64,000 bases of DNA from an uncultured Acidobacteriia bacterium. GTDB taxonomy: Bacteria > Acidobacteriota > Terriglobia > Bryobacterales > Bryobacteraceae. The position numbers were made by a program, and so were the translations under genes. The stretch lies in NCBI GenBank assembly GCA_903907865.1, contig CAIVPR010000164.1, positions 1 through 64,000 on the forward strand. Direction: 5' to 3'. Under the pieces are notes generated by a model that saw nothing but the letters and a program-made list of their open reading frames with translations, was not told where the DNA came from and did no database searches. This document shows positions 8,441-17,694 of this stretch, piece after piece (positions within the stretch are counted from its first letter, which is position 1; every line of letters begins with the position of its first letter).

Positions 8441-9856
8441 TTACAAAACTGTCGTGATCACTTCGCCTTGCACCTCGGTGAGCCGCTCCCGACGTCCCTG
8501 GTGCAGATAGCTCAGCGCGTTCTGCTCCAGCCCGAGTTGGTGCAACACCGTAGTGTGGATATCCCGTAGATGGTGCGGTTCCTGAACCGCACTCAGTCCG
8601 ATTTCGTCCGTTGCGCCCGCCGCCACGCCGCCTTTGACGCCGCCACCGGCCATCCAGACCGTGTAGCCGGTATTGTTGTGGTCGCGACCCTTGCCGCCCT
8701 GCGCCTCCGGGGTGCGTCCGAACTCGCCGCCCCAAACCACGAGCGTCGATTCCAGCAGCCCGCGCTGCTTCAGGTCCTTCACGAGCCCCGCGATCGGCTT
8801 GTCCGTCTTGGCGGCCATCCGCAGGTGGTTTTCCTCGATGTCGTCATGCGCGTCCCATTGCGAAACCGCCGGACCCCCGGACACCAGGACCACGAACCGC
8901 ACACCCTTCTCGACCAGCCGACGGGCCAGCAGGCAGCGGCGGCCGAAGTCGTCCGTGACGGGGTCGCCCATGCCGTAGAGGTCCTGGACGTGCTTCGGCT
9001 CGCCGGAGATGTCGAAGACCGCCGGGGCCTCGGTCTGCATCTTGAATGCGAGGTCGTAGGTGTTGAGGCGCGCCGAAAACTCCTCGTCGTCGGCCTGCAT
9101 GCGGGCCCCGTCGAGGTCGTGCACCAGCTTGAGCGTGCGCGCCCGTTGGGCCTCGGAGACGCCCTGCGGGAGTTCGAGGTTCAAGACCGGCTTGCGTCCG
9201 GCGCGGAAGATGTTGGCTTGGTAGACCGACGGTAGGAACGCGTTCGAATACACCGGCTGGCCGGCCTCGATGGTTCCGAACGGGTCGGGAATCACCACGT
9301 AGCCGGGCAGGGAATCGCTTTCGGAACCCAAGCCGTACATGGCCCACGCGCCCATGCTGGGGAATCCGGGGATGATGCGGCCGGTGAAGAACTGGTACTG
9401 CGCGGCCGAGTGCACCACTGCGTCCGAGGTCGTGGACCGGATCACCGCCAGGTCGTCGACGCATGTCGCCGTGTGGGGCAGCAGGTCGGACACCCACAGC
9501 CCGCTCTTGCCGTGCTGCTTGAAGGTCCGCTTGGTGCCCATCAGGCGCGGTTCGCCCTTGATGAACTGCCTCGGGACGCGTCCGAAACTGGCGGGCATCG
9601 GCTGGCCGTCCAGCTTGTTGAGCAGCGGCTTGGGGTCGAAGGTTTCCAGATGGCTCGGCCCGCCCGCCATGAACAGCACGATAACCGACTTCGCCTTGGC
9701 CGGGAAATGCGGCTTCTTTGCTGCCAGCGGATTCACCCCCGCGGCCTTCGCCCGTTCCTCCGCCAGCATCGCGGCCAACGCGACCGAGCCGAAGCCGTTG
9801 AAGGCGTCCGTGATGAATTCGCGCCGGTTGCGGGTGGGTTTCGAGTGCGGTTCCAT
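8441..9856 (-). CDS. DUF1501 secreted protein (sulfatase-like fold)
   Basis: 471 residues matching the DUF1501 family common in Planctomycetes and Acidobacteria. The start opens with a twin-arginine-like leader (RNRREFITDAFNGFGSVALAAM). Typical family stretches follow: KSVIVLFMAGGPSHLETFDPKP near residue 60, then RSTTSDAVVHSAAQYQFFTG, a SDSLPGYVVIPD segment, and near the end WGGEFGRTPEAQGGKGRDHN with HHLRDIHTTVLHQLG. The family is related to alkaline-phosphatase/sulfatase folds; its substrate is unknown. The ATG comes one base after the stop of the DUF1549/DUF1553 gene (TGACATG), so the two are translated together, the usual arrangement for this pair. Confidence 0.9.
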   Translation of the reverse strand: MEPHSKPTRNRREFITDAFNGFGSVALAAMLAEERAKAAGVNPLAAKKPHFPAKAKSVIVLFMAGGPSHLETFDPKPLLNKLDGQPMPASFGRVPRQFIKGEPRLMGTKRTFKQHGKSGLWVSDLLPHTATCVDDLAVIRSTTSDAVVHSAAQYQFFTGRIIPGFPSMGAWAMYGLGSESDSLPGYVVIPDPFGTIEAGQPVYSNAFLPSVYQANIFRAGRKPVLNLELPQGVSEAQRARTLKLVHDLDGARMQADDEEFSARLNTYDLAFKMQTEAPAVFDISGEPKHVQDLYGMGDPVTDDFGRRCLLARRLVEKGVRFVVLVSGGPAVSQWDAHDDIEENHLRMAAKTDKPIAGLVKDLKQRGLLESTLVVWGGEFGRTPEAQGGKGRDHNNTGYTVWMAGGGVKGGVAAGATDEIGLSAVQEPHHLRDIHTTVLHQLGLEQNALSYLHQGRRERLTEVQGEVITTVL

Positions 9857-9857
9857 G

Positions 9858-11879
9858 TCAGTCCACGTACAGGAAATCGTTCACTAGGAACATGGCGAGG
9901 GCGAACTCGCTCAAGGGGTTGTCCTTCAGAAATGCCGCTGCCGCCTTGCGTTCGGCTTCAACCGGTGGACGGCCCGCAGCCAGCTTGTAGGCGAGGTCGA
10001 TCTGCGTGTCAACAGATCCGCCGGCTTCCCGGTCCAGCCGCGCCGCAAGCTGCAACGACATTTCGCGCGTCAACGTGCCGTTCATCAGCTCCAGAGCTTG
10101 GGGGGCGTGCGTGCTCGACTCCCGTCGCGCGCAGCTCAGCAGTCTGTCCGGCGAATCGAAAACCTCCAGGAATGGCAGCCGCAGGTTGCGCTTTTCATAG
10201 AGGTACACGCTGCGGCGGTAGAACTGGCCCGGATCGGCGTTCACCGCCCACTGCGACGGCTTGTACGCCAGCCGCAGCAACTCCGGCTCCACGGGCACGA
10301 TGATCGACGGCCCGCCCTTCTGCAAATTCAATTTTCCCGCCACCGCCAAGATGGAATCGCGGATTTCCTCGGCCTCCAATCGACGCCTCGGGAACCGCCA
10401 CAGCAGCTTGTTTTCTGGGTCTTTCTCGGCGGCGTCGGGTGTCGTGGCGCGGTATTCCTGCTGGTAGGTGTTGCTCAGCAGGATCATACGGTGCATCGGC
10501 TTGATGTGGAACCGCGCGTCGACGAACTGGTTCGCCAGCCAATCCAGTAGCTCGGGGTGCGACGGACGCGACCCCATCCGCCCGAAATCGTTCGGCGTGG
10601 CCACGATCCCGTTCGAAAAGTGGGACTGCCAGATCCGGTTCACCATCACGCGCGCCGGGAGCGGATTGGCCGGGTCGGCGATCCAGTTCGCGAGCTTGGT
10701 GCGCGGCGCGGGATCGTCGTCGTCGAGTTCGGGTGCGCCGTCGGGCAGCAGTACCCCCGGCACGCGGGCCGACACCTTGTCGAGCGGTGCGGCGGAGTTG
10801 CCGCGCGTGAGGACGTGGACCGCCATGAACTGCTTCGGGTCGTTCGCGACCGTGTTCAGCAGCGGCAGAGGCTGCGGCAGTTCCTTTTCCTTCTCGATCA
10901 GCTTGAGCTCGATGGCCTGGCGCTCCGGACCGTCCTCCTTCGGCAATGACTTCCGCAGTTGCGCCATCTCGGCCTCGATCGCGCCGTTTTTCCTCTTGAA
11001 TTCGGCCTCCTCTTGGTCGGTGTAGAGGGGCACGTCGACCTGCTGGGTCGGGGCGAAGAAGGCCTGCATCCGGTAGTAGTCCTTCTGGCGGATGGGGTCG
11101 AATTTGTGGTCGTGGCAGCGCGCGCAGCCGATGGTCATGCCGAGGAAGGCGCTGCCGATGACGTTGGTCATCTCGATCAGCTGCTCGTTGCGGTTGTATG
11201 CGACGTCCTGGTTGCCGGCGTTCTTGCGCAGGGCTCCGAGGCGGTGGAAGCTACTGGCGATCAGGAGGTCGTCGGACTGAGGGGTGGCAATCTTTCCTGC
11301 CAGTTCATCACCCGCCAGTTGCTCTCGCAGGAAGACGTCGTAGGGCTTGTCGGTCTGGAAGGAGCGGATCACGTAGTCGCGGTAGCGCCACATGTCGGAA
11401 CGGTGGGTGTCGTACTCGAAACCGTCGCTTTCGGCGTAACGGACGGTGTCGAACCAGTGCGACGCGGCGCGCTCCCCGTATTCGGGCGATTCGAGCAGGC
11501 GGTCGACGAGCTTTTCCCACGACTTGGGGTCGGGGTCGTTGACGAAGGTTTCGACGTCGGCGGGGGACGGGGGCAAGCCGGTGAGGTCGTAGTAGACGCG
11601 GCGAATCAGGGTGCGTCTGGATGCTTTTTTGGCGGGTTTGAGTCCCTCTGCGTTCAGTTTGGCGAGGACGAAGGCGTCGATTGGATTGGCAACCCAAGCG
11701 CGGTCGGATGCCGATGCGAACGTGGGAACCGGGGCTTTGGAGCGCGGCTGGAACGCCCAGTGCCGCCGCTCGGCAGCAGTGTACGTTTCCTTCGGACCGA
11801 CCACCGGACCAGCAGCCAAGGCGATTCCGGCCAGTGCGGCGAAGGCGGCCATGCGGAGTGTGCGCGAGGTTCCGAGCAT
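9858..11879 (-). CDS. DUF1549/DUF1553 secreted protein
   Basis: 673 residues with an N-terminal signal peptide (MAAFAALAGIALAAG). The DUF1549 domain covers roughly residues 55-270 and contains PIDAFVLAKLNAEGL, RRVYYDLTGLPPS and the signature CARCHDHKFDPI. A charged helical linker (EAEFKRKNGAIEAEMAQLRKS) follows, then DUF1553 with LANWIADPANPLPARVMVNRIWQ and RFPRRRLEAEEIRD. Larger family members start with a PSCyt1 cytochrome domain; this one lacks it. First gene of the two-gene operon with DUF1501. Exact role is unknown; such pairs are proposed to act in polysaccharide use. Confidence 0.88.
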   Translation of the reverse strand: MLGTSRTLRMAAFAALAGIALAAGPVVGPKETYTAAERRHWAFQPRSKAPVPTFASASDRAWVANPIDAFVLAKLNAEGLKPAKKASRRTLIRRVYYDLTGLPPSPADVETFVNDPDPKSWEKLVDRLLESPEYGERAASHWFDTVRYAESDGFEYDTHRSDMWRYRDYVIRSFQTDKPYDVFLREQLAGDELAGKIATPQSDDLLIASSFHRLGALRKNAGNQDVAYNRNEQLIEMTNVIGSAFLGMTIGCARCHDHKFDPIRQKDYYRMQAFFAPTQQVDVPLYTDQEEAEFKRKNGAIEAEMAQLRKSLPKEDGPERQAIELKLIEKEKELPQPLPLLNTVANDPKQFMAVHVLTRGNSAAPLDKVSARVPGVLLPDGAPELDDDDPAPRTKLANWIADPANPLPARVMVNRIWQSHFSNGIVATPNDFGRMGSRPSHPELLDWLANQFVDARFHIKPMHRMILLSNTYQQEYRATTPDAAEKDPENKLLWRFPRRRLEAEEIRDSILAVAGKLNLQKGGPSIIVPVEPELLRLAYKPSQWAVNADPGQFYRRSVYLYEKRNLRLPFLEVFDSPDRLLSCARRESSTHAPQALELMNGTLTREMSLQLAARLDREAGGSVDTQIDLAYKLAAGRPPVEAERKAAAAFLKDNPLSEFALAMFLVNDFLYVD

Positions 11880-11931
11880 CGTTTCAATCCCATGTTAGCG
11901 CGGGCCCGGTCCCTTGACCCGGACCCCCAGC

Positions 11932-12159
11932 ATGGAGGATACTCGGAGCGTGGAGACATACGCCGTAGTGATCCATAACGAGCCCGAGGGCGGTTATTGG
12001 GGGGAGGTTCCGGCGCTGCCGGGCTGCTATTCCCAAGGGGAAACCGTGGACGATCTGATGTTCAACATCCGGGAGGCCATTGAAGGCGTTGTCGCGGTGA
12101 TGAAGGAGCGTGGACAGCTTCCGGACCGCTCGATCCAGATCCTGGACATCGCCGTGTGA
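11932..12159 (+). CDS. hicB: HicB-family antitoxin
   Basis: 75 residues from the ATG at 11932 with the HicB partial RNase-H-like fold: YAVVIHNEPEGGYWGEVPALPGCYSQGET, then VDDLMFNIREAIEGVVAVMKERG. It would bind and neutralise the HicA mRNA interferase encoded next. No separate DNA-binding domain is present, so this is the short HicB form. An upstream in-frame ATG at 11914 and a GTG at 11950 are alternative starts. The gene is divergent from the DUF1549 gene. Gene order is antitoxin first, the reverse of the classical hicAB order. Confidence 0.88.
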   Translation: MEDTRSVETYAVVIHNEPEGGYWGEVPALPGCYSQGETVDDLMFNIREAIEGVVAVMKERGQLPDRSIQILDIAV

Positions 12160-12353
12160 GGCCGATCACGGGGCGGGAACTGTGCCGTTTGCTCGAGGAC
12201 CGTGGCTGGAGACTGGCCCGGATCAGCGGAAGTCACCACGTTTACAGCAAGCTAGGGCAGGTTCGGAACATCTCTGTGCCCGTGCACGGCAAGGAAACAC
12301 TGAAACCGGGCTTGACCACCAAGATCGCACGCGATGCCGGGCTCACGTGGTAG
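12156..12353 (+). CDS. hicA: HicA-family mRNA interferase toxin
   Basis: 65 residues, normal for HicA, with the double-stranded RNA-binding-like fold: TGRELCRLLEDRGWRLAR, then GSHHVYSK containing the catalytic His, and VPVHGKETLKPGLTTKI. It would cleave mRNA and tmRNA when free of HicB. The GTG start overlaps the hicB stop by four bases (GTGA), ensuring coupled translation. All expected residues are present, so the pair appears functional. Confidence 0.9.
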   Translation: MRPITGRELCRLLEDRGWRLARISGSHHVYSKLGQVRNISVPVHGKETLKPGLTTKIARDAGLTW

Positions 12354-12369
12354 TTTTCGCCCAACGTGA

Positions 12370-12462
12370 TTGCGTCCTTGCTCGGGTTCGGCAGCGCGTC
12401 GGCGGCAGTCCAGATACTGTCGAGATCGGACTCAGCCTCCGGCAGAAGCCGAAATGCTCCAT
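12370..12462 (-). pseudogene. Truncated, frameshifted ParE-type toxin
   Basis: After the antitoxin stop (TGATG overlap, ATG at 12462) the sequence reads MEH and then, after a one-base shift, FRLLPEAESDLDSIW, the recognisable first helix region of ParE/RelE toxins. Beyond that the family similarity ends, leaving about a sixth of a normal ~100-residue toxin. The toxin is therefore dead while its antitoxin gene remains. Confidence 0.6.
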
Positions 12463-12743
12463 CAGCCTCTGGACTTTCCTGCGGCGACCCGCGCCAGTCC
12501 CCGGCGCTTGATGTCGTCGGCCAATTGGCGAGTCGCTTCGTAGCTGGACACAACCCGGCCCTCGCCACGCGCGAATGAGGCCTCGGCACTGTCGAGAACG
12601 GCGCAGACTTCCATTCGCCGACGTTCCCTCTCTTCCCAAAGCGCCATGCCCTGGAACACGGCCTCCTCAGGGTTTCGCAGACGACCGCTCCTGACGGCAG
12701 CCTGGACGAGCGCATCTTGGTCCGCGTCGAGCGTCACTTCCAT
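12462..12743 (-). CDS. ParD-like antitoxin, orphaned
   Basis: 93 residues from the internal ATG (MEVTLDADQDALVQAAV); the N-terminus is a ribbon-helix-helix-like segment followed by SGRLRNPEEAVFQGMALWEERERRRMEV, typical of ParD-family antitoxins, and a disordered toxin-binding tail. It would have autoregulated its operon and blocked the ParE gene that follows, which is now a remnant. The track of upstream residues (MRLMLKP) is probably not translated. Confidence 0.75.
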   Translation of the reverse strand: MEVTLDADQDALVQAAVRSGRLRNPEEAVFQGMALWEERERRRMEVCAVLDSAEASFARGEGRVVSSYEATRQLADDIKRRGLARVAAGKSRG

Positions 12744-12849
12744 AGGTTTCAGCATAAGCCGCACGGGAACCAGCAGTCAAACTCCGACGCCGGAGCGGTC
12801 CAGATGCTCAATGGCTTCCGCAGATACTTCATGGCGGCTTGCCATTCCG

Positions 12850-14151
12850 CTACAAAGGCTGCCCCCGCCGCCCCCGCAACTCCTCGATCCGCTCCTTGAT
12901 CCGCTTCTCAATCCCCCGCTCGGTCGGGTAGTACCACCTCTTCCCTGCCAGCGATTCCGGCAGGCATTCCATCTCGTTGACCGCGTCGGCATACTGGTGC
13001 GCATGCTGGTAGCCGCTCCCGTACCCCCACGCCTTCATCGCCTTCGTCGACGCATTGCGCAAATGCATCGGGACGGGCTCCGCGCGACCGTTCCGCACCT
13101 CCTCCAGCACCGCTCCGAGCGCCTTGTAACCCGCATCCGATTTCGGCGCGACCGCGAGATAAATCACCGCCTGCGCGATCGCCAAATCGCCCTCGGGAAT
13201 CCCTAGGAAATGCACCGCCTGCTGCATCGCGATGCACTGCTCCAGCGCCCTTGGATCCGCCAGACCGATGTCCTCGACTGCGATCCGCACCACCCGCCGC
13301 GCGATGTACATCCGGTCCTCGCCCGACTCCAGCATCCGCGCTAGCCAGTAGAGCGCCGCGTCCACGTCGCTCGACCGCACCGACTTATGCAGCGCCGATA
13401 CAAGATTGTAGTGCTCCTCCCCGGTCTTGTCGTACAGCAGAACCTTGCGGCCCAGCACCTGCGCGACGATCTCCTCCGTGATCCTGCCGCCCTCGGAAGC
13501 CGCCGCCGCCACTTCCAGCGAATTGTACGCCGACCTTGCATCACCGTTCGACGACGCCGCGATAGCTTCCAGTGCCTCGGGATCGGCCTCTACGCCGACT
13601 TCCGGCAGAGCCTTCGTCAGCAGGACCGCGATCTCCTCGTCCGTCAGCGCCCGCAACATGTACACCTTGGAGCGCGAAAGCAGAGCGGCGTTGACCTCGA
13701 ACGACGGGTTTTCCGTCGTCGCGCCGATCAGCACGATGTCGCCCTTCTCGACGTACGGCAGGAAGGCGTCCTGCTGGGCGCGGTTGAACCGGTGGATTTC
13801 GTCTACGAACAGGATGGTCCGGCGGCCCAGCGACCGCAGCCGCTCCGCCTCCGCCATCACCGTCTTGATCTCCTTGATCCCGCTCAGGACGGCGCTGAAG
13901 GGGACGAATTCGCCCTTCGTCATGCGCGCCACGATCCTGGCCAGCGTGGTCTTGCCGACGCCCGGCGGACCCCACAGGATCACCGACGTGAGCCGGTCGC
14001 GCTCGATCTGCGTCCGCAAGGGCTTGCCGGGGCCGAGGATGTGCTCCTGCCCGGCGTAGTCGTCCAGCGTTTCCGGGCGCATGCGGTCCGCCAAGGGACG
14101 CTTGGAGTCCGGGGCGCTCGAAAACAGCGGCGCGGTGTCGAACAAACTCAC
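12850..14151 (-). CDS. rarA: Replication-associated recombination protein A (AAA+ ATPase)
   Basis: 433 residues from the GTG at 14151 (VSLFDTAPLFS). RarA/MgsA is a clamp-loader-like AAA+ ATPase that acts at stalled replication forks and interacts with SSB. Visible are the lead-in RPLADRMRPETLDDYAGQEHIL, Walker A GPPGVGKTT, Walker B FVDEIHRF, sensor 1 IGATTENPSFE, the sensor 2 region, and the C-terminal tetramerisation domain (GYQHAHQYADAVNEMECLP, KRWYYPTERGIEKRIKERI). A longer frame to 14310 overlaps the upstream gene and is unlikely. The start overlaps the stop of the RNA methyltransferase gene by four bases, so it belongs to the run 17674-12850. Confidence 0.93.
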   Translation of the reverse strand: MSLFDTAPLFSSAPDSKRPLADRMRPETLDDYAGQEHILGPGKPLRTQIERDRLTSVILWGPPGVGKTTLARIVARMTKGEFVPFSAVLSGIKEIKTVMAEAERLRSLGRRTILFVDEIHRFNRAQQDAFLPYVEKGDIVLIGATTENPSFEVNAALLSRSKVYMLRALTDEEIAVLLTKALPEVGVEADPEALEAIAASSNGDARSAYNSLEVAAAASEGGRITEEIVAQVLGRKVLLYDKTGEEHYNLVSALHKSVRSSDVDAALYWLARMLESGEDRMYIARRVVRIAVEDIGLADPRALEQCIAMQQAVHFLGIPEGDLAIAQAVIYLAVAPKSDAGYKALGAVLEEVRNGRAEPVPMHLRNASTKAMKAWGYGSGYQHAHQYADAVNEMECLPESLAGKRWYYPTERGIEKRIKERIEELRGRRGQPL

Positions 14152-14936
14152 ACGTGCTCCCGCTGGCGGCTGGCCTCGTACAGCAGCACGGCCGCCGAGA
14201 CCGCCGCGTTCAGGGATTCGACACCCTTTGTCGGGATCGTGATTCCCCGGACCACTGGCCGCAACTGCGGTCCCAACCCCGCACCTTCGCTCCCGATCGC
14301 GATGGCGCACGGTTGCCGCAGATCCGCCTCGCCCGCGCGCTGGACGCCGGGCGCGAACGGCACGGCCCCGTAGATCGCGACCCGCCGCATCTCCAATAGC
14401 TCCAGCGCCTCGCCCGCCGTCACCCCAGCCACCAGCGGCATCCGGAACAGCGACCCCGCCGATGCCCGCAGCGTCTTCGGCTGCTGTGGCCCCGTCGTGC
14501 CCTTGAGGAAGACCATGCCGGTGGCTCCGAACGCTTCGGCCGCCCGCGCGATGGCACCGGCGTTTCCCGGGTCCTGCACGCCGTCCAGCACGATCACCAG
14601 ACTCTGTTCCCCGAAAACGTCGTCAAGCGCCCACGCCCGGGGACGTACCAACGTGATCACTCCCTGCGAGGTCTCGGTGGACGCCACTTCCCGGAACACT
14701 GGGTCCGCCAGCCGCATCACCCGCGCTTTCCCGGCCAGCCCCCGGATTGCTTCAGGGTTCCGCGCCGACTCCGCGACCAGCACCACCGGCGTCTCCAGCC
14801 CGCTCCGCCGCGCCTCCTCCAGCAAATGCAACCCCTCCGCGATCCAGAGGCCGTCCGACGTGGCGGTCCCTTTCGAGACCGCCCGCCGCACTTCTTTGAC
14901 CACAGGATTCGCCGGACTGGTGAATGGTTCGAGCAC
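14148..14936 (-). CDS. TrmH/SpoU-family RNA 2'-O-methyltransferase
   Basis: 262 residues with a GTG start. The N-terminal substrate-binding domain (SPANPVVKEVRRA, WIAEGLHLLEEA) is followed by the SPOUT knot: motif 1 VLDGVQDPGNAGAIARAAEAFGA, motif 2 AIAIGSEGAGL and motif 3 IPTKGVESLNAAVSAAVLLYE. This predicts S-adenosylmethionine-dependent ribose methylation of rRNA or tRNA; which nucleotide cannot be told from sequence. The start shares one base with the peptidase stop (TAGTG) and the stop overlaps rarA, so it sits in the middle of a coupled three-gene run. Confidence 0.9.
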   Translation of the reverse strand: MLEPFTSPANPVVKEVRRAVSKGTATSDGLWIAEGLHLLEEARRSGLETPVVLVAESARNPEAIRGLAGKARVMRLADPVFREVASTETSQGVITLVRPRAWALDDVFGEQSLVIVLDGVQDPGNAGAIARAAEAFGATGMVFLKGTTGPQQPKTLRASAGSLFRMPLVAGVTAGEALELLEMRRVAIYGAVPFAPGVQRAGEADLRQPCAIAIGSEGAGLGPQLRPVVRGITIPTKGVESLNAAVSAAVLLYEASRQREHV

Positions 14937-17674
14937 TACTGCTGCGCCGCCTTCGTCGTTGTGGTCGTTCCCGTCGTCGTGTTCGTCAATGTTGTGATCA
15001 CCTGCCGGGGCGCCCCCGGAACCTTATTATCCTGCGGCTTCTCGCGGTTCAGTTCCCACATGTCCACGCTCTGGTCGAAGTCGCCCAGCAGGTACTTGCA
15101 GAAGTAGTCCGCCCTCAGCCACTGGAAATACTCCGCACGCGCCGCGTAGGCATGCCGGACGCCCGGAATCAGCACGAAGTCGAACCGCTTGTTCGCCTTG
15201 ATCAGCGCGTCCATCAGCCGGACGGTGTTCGAGGGCGACACGTTGTCGTCGATGTCGCCGGTGGAGAGCATCAGGTGCCCCTTCAGGTTCTTCGCGATCT
15301 CCGAATTCCTGTCGATGTCGTACTCGAAGTGCACCTTGCCGTCCTTGTCGGTCACTTCCTTGACGCCGTCGTGCTTCTCGCTCCACCAGCGGTTGTAGAT
15401 GTTGTTCTCGTGGTTGCCGGATTCCGACACCGCGACCTTGAAGAAATCCGGGTAGATCAGCATCGCCGCAGCAGACATGAACCCGCCGCCGGAGTGGCCC
15501 GTGATTCCGACCCGCTCGATGTCGATGAACGGGAACCGCGTCGCCAACTGCTCGATGGCGGCCTTCTTGTCGGCCAGCCCGTAGTCGCGCAAGTTGTTGT
15601 ATCCAAAAGTGTGGTACCACTTCGAGCGCTGCGGGTTGCCGCCACGGTTGCCGACCTCGATCACGATGAAGCCTAGATTCGCCAGCGCCACATTCGCGTT
15701 CTTGGGCGAGAACGACTTGGTGACGGCTTCCGTCTGCGGGCCCGGATACACGTACGCGATGACCGGATATTTCCTGGCCGGATCGAAGTCGAACGGCTTG
15801 TACATTACGCCGTAGAGGTTCGTCATGCCGTCGTCGGCCTTGACCATGAAGGCTTCGGGGAACTTGAACCCGGCCTCGAGCGCGCGGGACATGTCGGTCT
15901 TTTCGAGGTCCATGATCTTGGCCCCGCTCGCGTCGTAGAGCACCGATTCCGGCACTGTGTTCACTTTGGAGTAGGTGTCGAGGAAGAAGCGGCCGGTGTC
16001 CGACATCAGGATCGCGTGGTTGGAATCGCCCGGGCTCAGCAGTTTCATGCCGGAGCCGTCGAGCTTCGCGGAGTACTCGTGGAAGAAGTACGGGTCCTCG
16101 TTCTCCTCGCGCCCGTTCGCCATCAGGTACAGGGTGCGGGTTTTCTCATCGACCCCGGTCACCTGTTCGGCGACGAATTCGCCTTTGGTGACCTGGTTTT
16201 TCAGAGTCCCGTCGGCGGAATACAGGTAGTAGTGGCCCCACCCGTCGCGCTCGGACCACCAGAGGATCTCGCTACCCCCGTTCAACACCCGCAACGGGAA
16301 GCCGCCTCCGCCGCCTGCGGCGGACGGCGTGATGTCGATGTAGACGTTCATCCGCTCGGACACGACGGCCTTGGCCTCGCCGGTCGTCGTGTTGGCGACG
16401 CAGAGGTCGACGCGGTGCAGGTCCCGGCTGGTGCGTGTGAAGTAGAGCTTGTCGGACCCCGGCGCGGCCCACTGTGGCTCTGTTTTTTCCTTCTCCCGCG
16501 CGCGTCCCGACGCCGGTGCGGCGGCGAGACCCAGCGACTGGTCCTGCCACAACTCGGCCTTCACCGCTACCCGGCCCTTGCTGGCGACGTCGAAAACTTC
16601 CATGTGGTCCACCGGTTGTTCGGCCTCGCCGGGCATCGCGTAGGGTTGCGTTTCCAGTTTGGGGCGCGGGTTGGCCAAAGAATTGATCACCCACAGCTTG
16701 GCCACCTTGCGCTCGTCGCGGCGGACCACGGCGAACTTATTCGAATCCTGCGACCATGAGATCCCGATGGGGCGGACGCGGGCGTTCTTGTCGTTGGTGT
16801 CCGTCTGCTCCTGTTGGGTTTCGCCTTCTTGCAACTGCTGGTCAATGCCAGCGTTGGCGCGCGCGGCGTAGCTGAAGTCCTCCACGCCGTCCGTGGTGAT
16901 CTGCGTTTCCTTGATGGACGTGTCCTTCGGGTCCTTCTTGGCCTTGGCGAAGTTCTCGGCGTCCATCATCCACAAGTTGTGGTTGCGGGCAAAGACGATC
17001 ACCTTGTCGTCCGGCGAAACCGATACCCAGCGGGGTTTGGCGGGCGGCTTTTCGTCGAGCAGCGTCAGTTTGCCTGCCGCGAGGTCGTATTCGAAGGTGA
17101 GCGTCTTCGTGGTGGCTGCCGGGTTGGCTGCGCCGGGAGCGCCGGCGGCGCGGCGCTGCTGGGGATCGTCGTCTTCATCGTCGGGTGTGGTGGCGGCTTT
17201 CGCGTCTTTCGCGGCGTCGGCGGGCGACGGCTTCTTTTCACCAGGAATGACGGCTTCCTTGGGCACCGTCACGTCGAACTGGATTGTCGTGTCCTGCTTG
17301 ACGAACTTCAGCGTCCGCATCGGCAGGTGCTGGGAATCGTAGGGCAGCCCGGTGGCGACGGTGAGCGCGGACGCCATCTTGACGGGGTCAAACACCAGCG
17401 TCTTCGTCTTCTTCGCGGGATCGACCAGCATGAAGCGCCGACCCTTCGAATTCTCATACACGTACCAGAATCGGTCTCCATCCTCCAGCCAGTGGGGTGT
17501 CACGGCGACGTCGAAGATCACCTTGCCGGTCTTCGATGCCGTCCAGCGGCTGGCGAGCTCGTAGTTGGCCTTGGTGACCTTGCCCCCGGCAGAAGCGGGA
17601 GGGTTGGGAGCGGTTTGCGCCGCCAGAGGGTAACTGGCGACGAGAAGCGTGGCGAGGGTTGGGACGAAACGCAT
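14936..17674 (-). CDS. S9 family peptidase, DPP-IV type, secreted
   Basis: 912 residues with a signal peptide (MRFVPTLATLLVASYPLAAQ). The N-terminal ~600 residues form a beta-propeller of the DPPIV_N type (DGDRFWYVYENSKGRRF, PRWVSVSPDDKVIVFARNHNLW); the C-terminal alpha/beta-hydrolase domain carries the triad Ser728 (GHSGGGF), Asp809 (GDIDDNV) and His841 (GVRHAY). It would cleave peptides in the periplasm, probably after Pro or Ala. A Thr-rich tail (TNTTTGTTTTT) ends the protein. An inserted low-complexity region with Asp repeats lies near residues 160-185. It starts the run with the methyltransferase and rarA. Confidence 0.92.
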   Translation of the reverse strand: MRFVPTLATLLVASYPLAAQTAPNPPASAGGKVTKANYELASRWTASKTGKVIFDVAVTPHWLEDGDRFWYVYENSKGRRFMLVDPAKKTKTLVFDPVKMASALTVATGLPYDSQHLPMRTLKFVKQDTTIQFDVTVPKEAVIPGEKKPSPADAAKDAKAATTPDDEDDDPQQRRAAGAPGAANPAATTKTLTFEYDLAAGKLTLLDEKPPAKPRWVSVSPDDKVIVFARNHNLWMMDAENFAKAKKDPKDTSIKETQITTDGVEDFSYAARANAGIDQQLQEGETQQEQTDTNDKNARVRPIGISWSQDSNKFAVVRRDERKVAKLWVINSLANPRPKLETQPYAMPGEAEQPVDHMEVFDVASKGRVAVKAELWQDQSLGLAAAPASGRAREKEKTEPQWAAPGSDKLYFTRTSRDLHRVDLCVANTTTGEAKAVVSERMNVYIDITPSAAGGGGGFPLRVLNGGSEILWWSERDGWGHYYLYSADGTLKNQVTKGEFVAEQVTGVDEKTRTLYLMANGREENEDPYFFHEYSAKLDGSGMKLLSPGDSNHAILMSDTGRFFLDTYSKVNTVPESVLYDASGAKIMDLEKTDMSRALEAGFKFPEAFMVKADDGMTNLYGVMYKPFDFDPARKYPVIAYVYPGPQTEAVTKSFSPKNANVALANLGFIVIEVGNRGGNPQRSKWYHTFGYNNLRDYGLADKKAAIEQLATRFPFIDIERVGITGHSGGGFMSAAAMLIYPDFFKVAVSESGNHENNIYNRWWSEKHDGVKEVTDKDGKVHFEYDIDRNSEIAKNLKGHLMLSTGDIDDNVSPSNTVRLMDALIKANKRFDFVLIPGVRHAYAARAEYFQWLRADYFCKYLLGDFDQSVDMWELNREKPQDNKVPGAPRQVITTLTNTTTGTTTTTKAAQQ

Positions 17675-17694
17675 GCGGCTGGACTCCTTGATCT

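Noticed and set aside
14151-14310. Longer N-terminus for RarA
   Set aside because: The extra residues overlap the methyltransferase gene in another frame and do not resemble RarA; the GTG at 14151 with a 4-base overlap is better.
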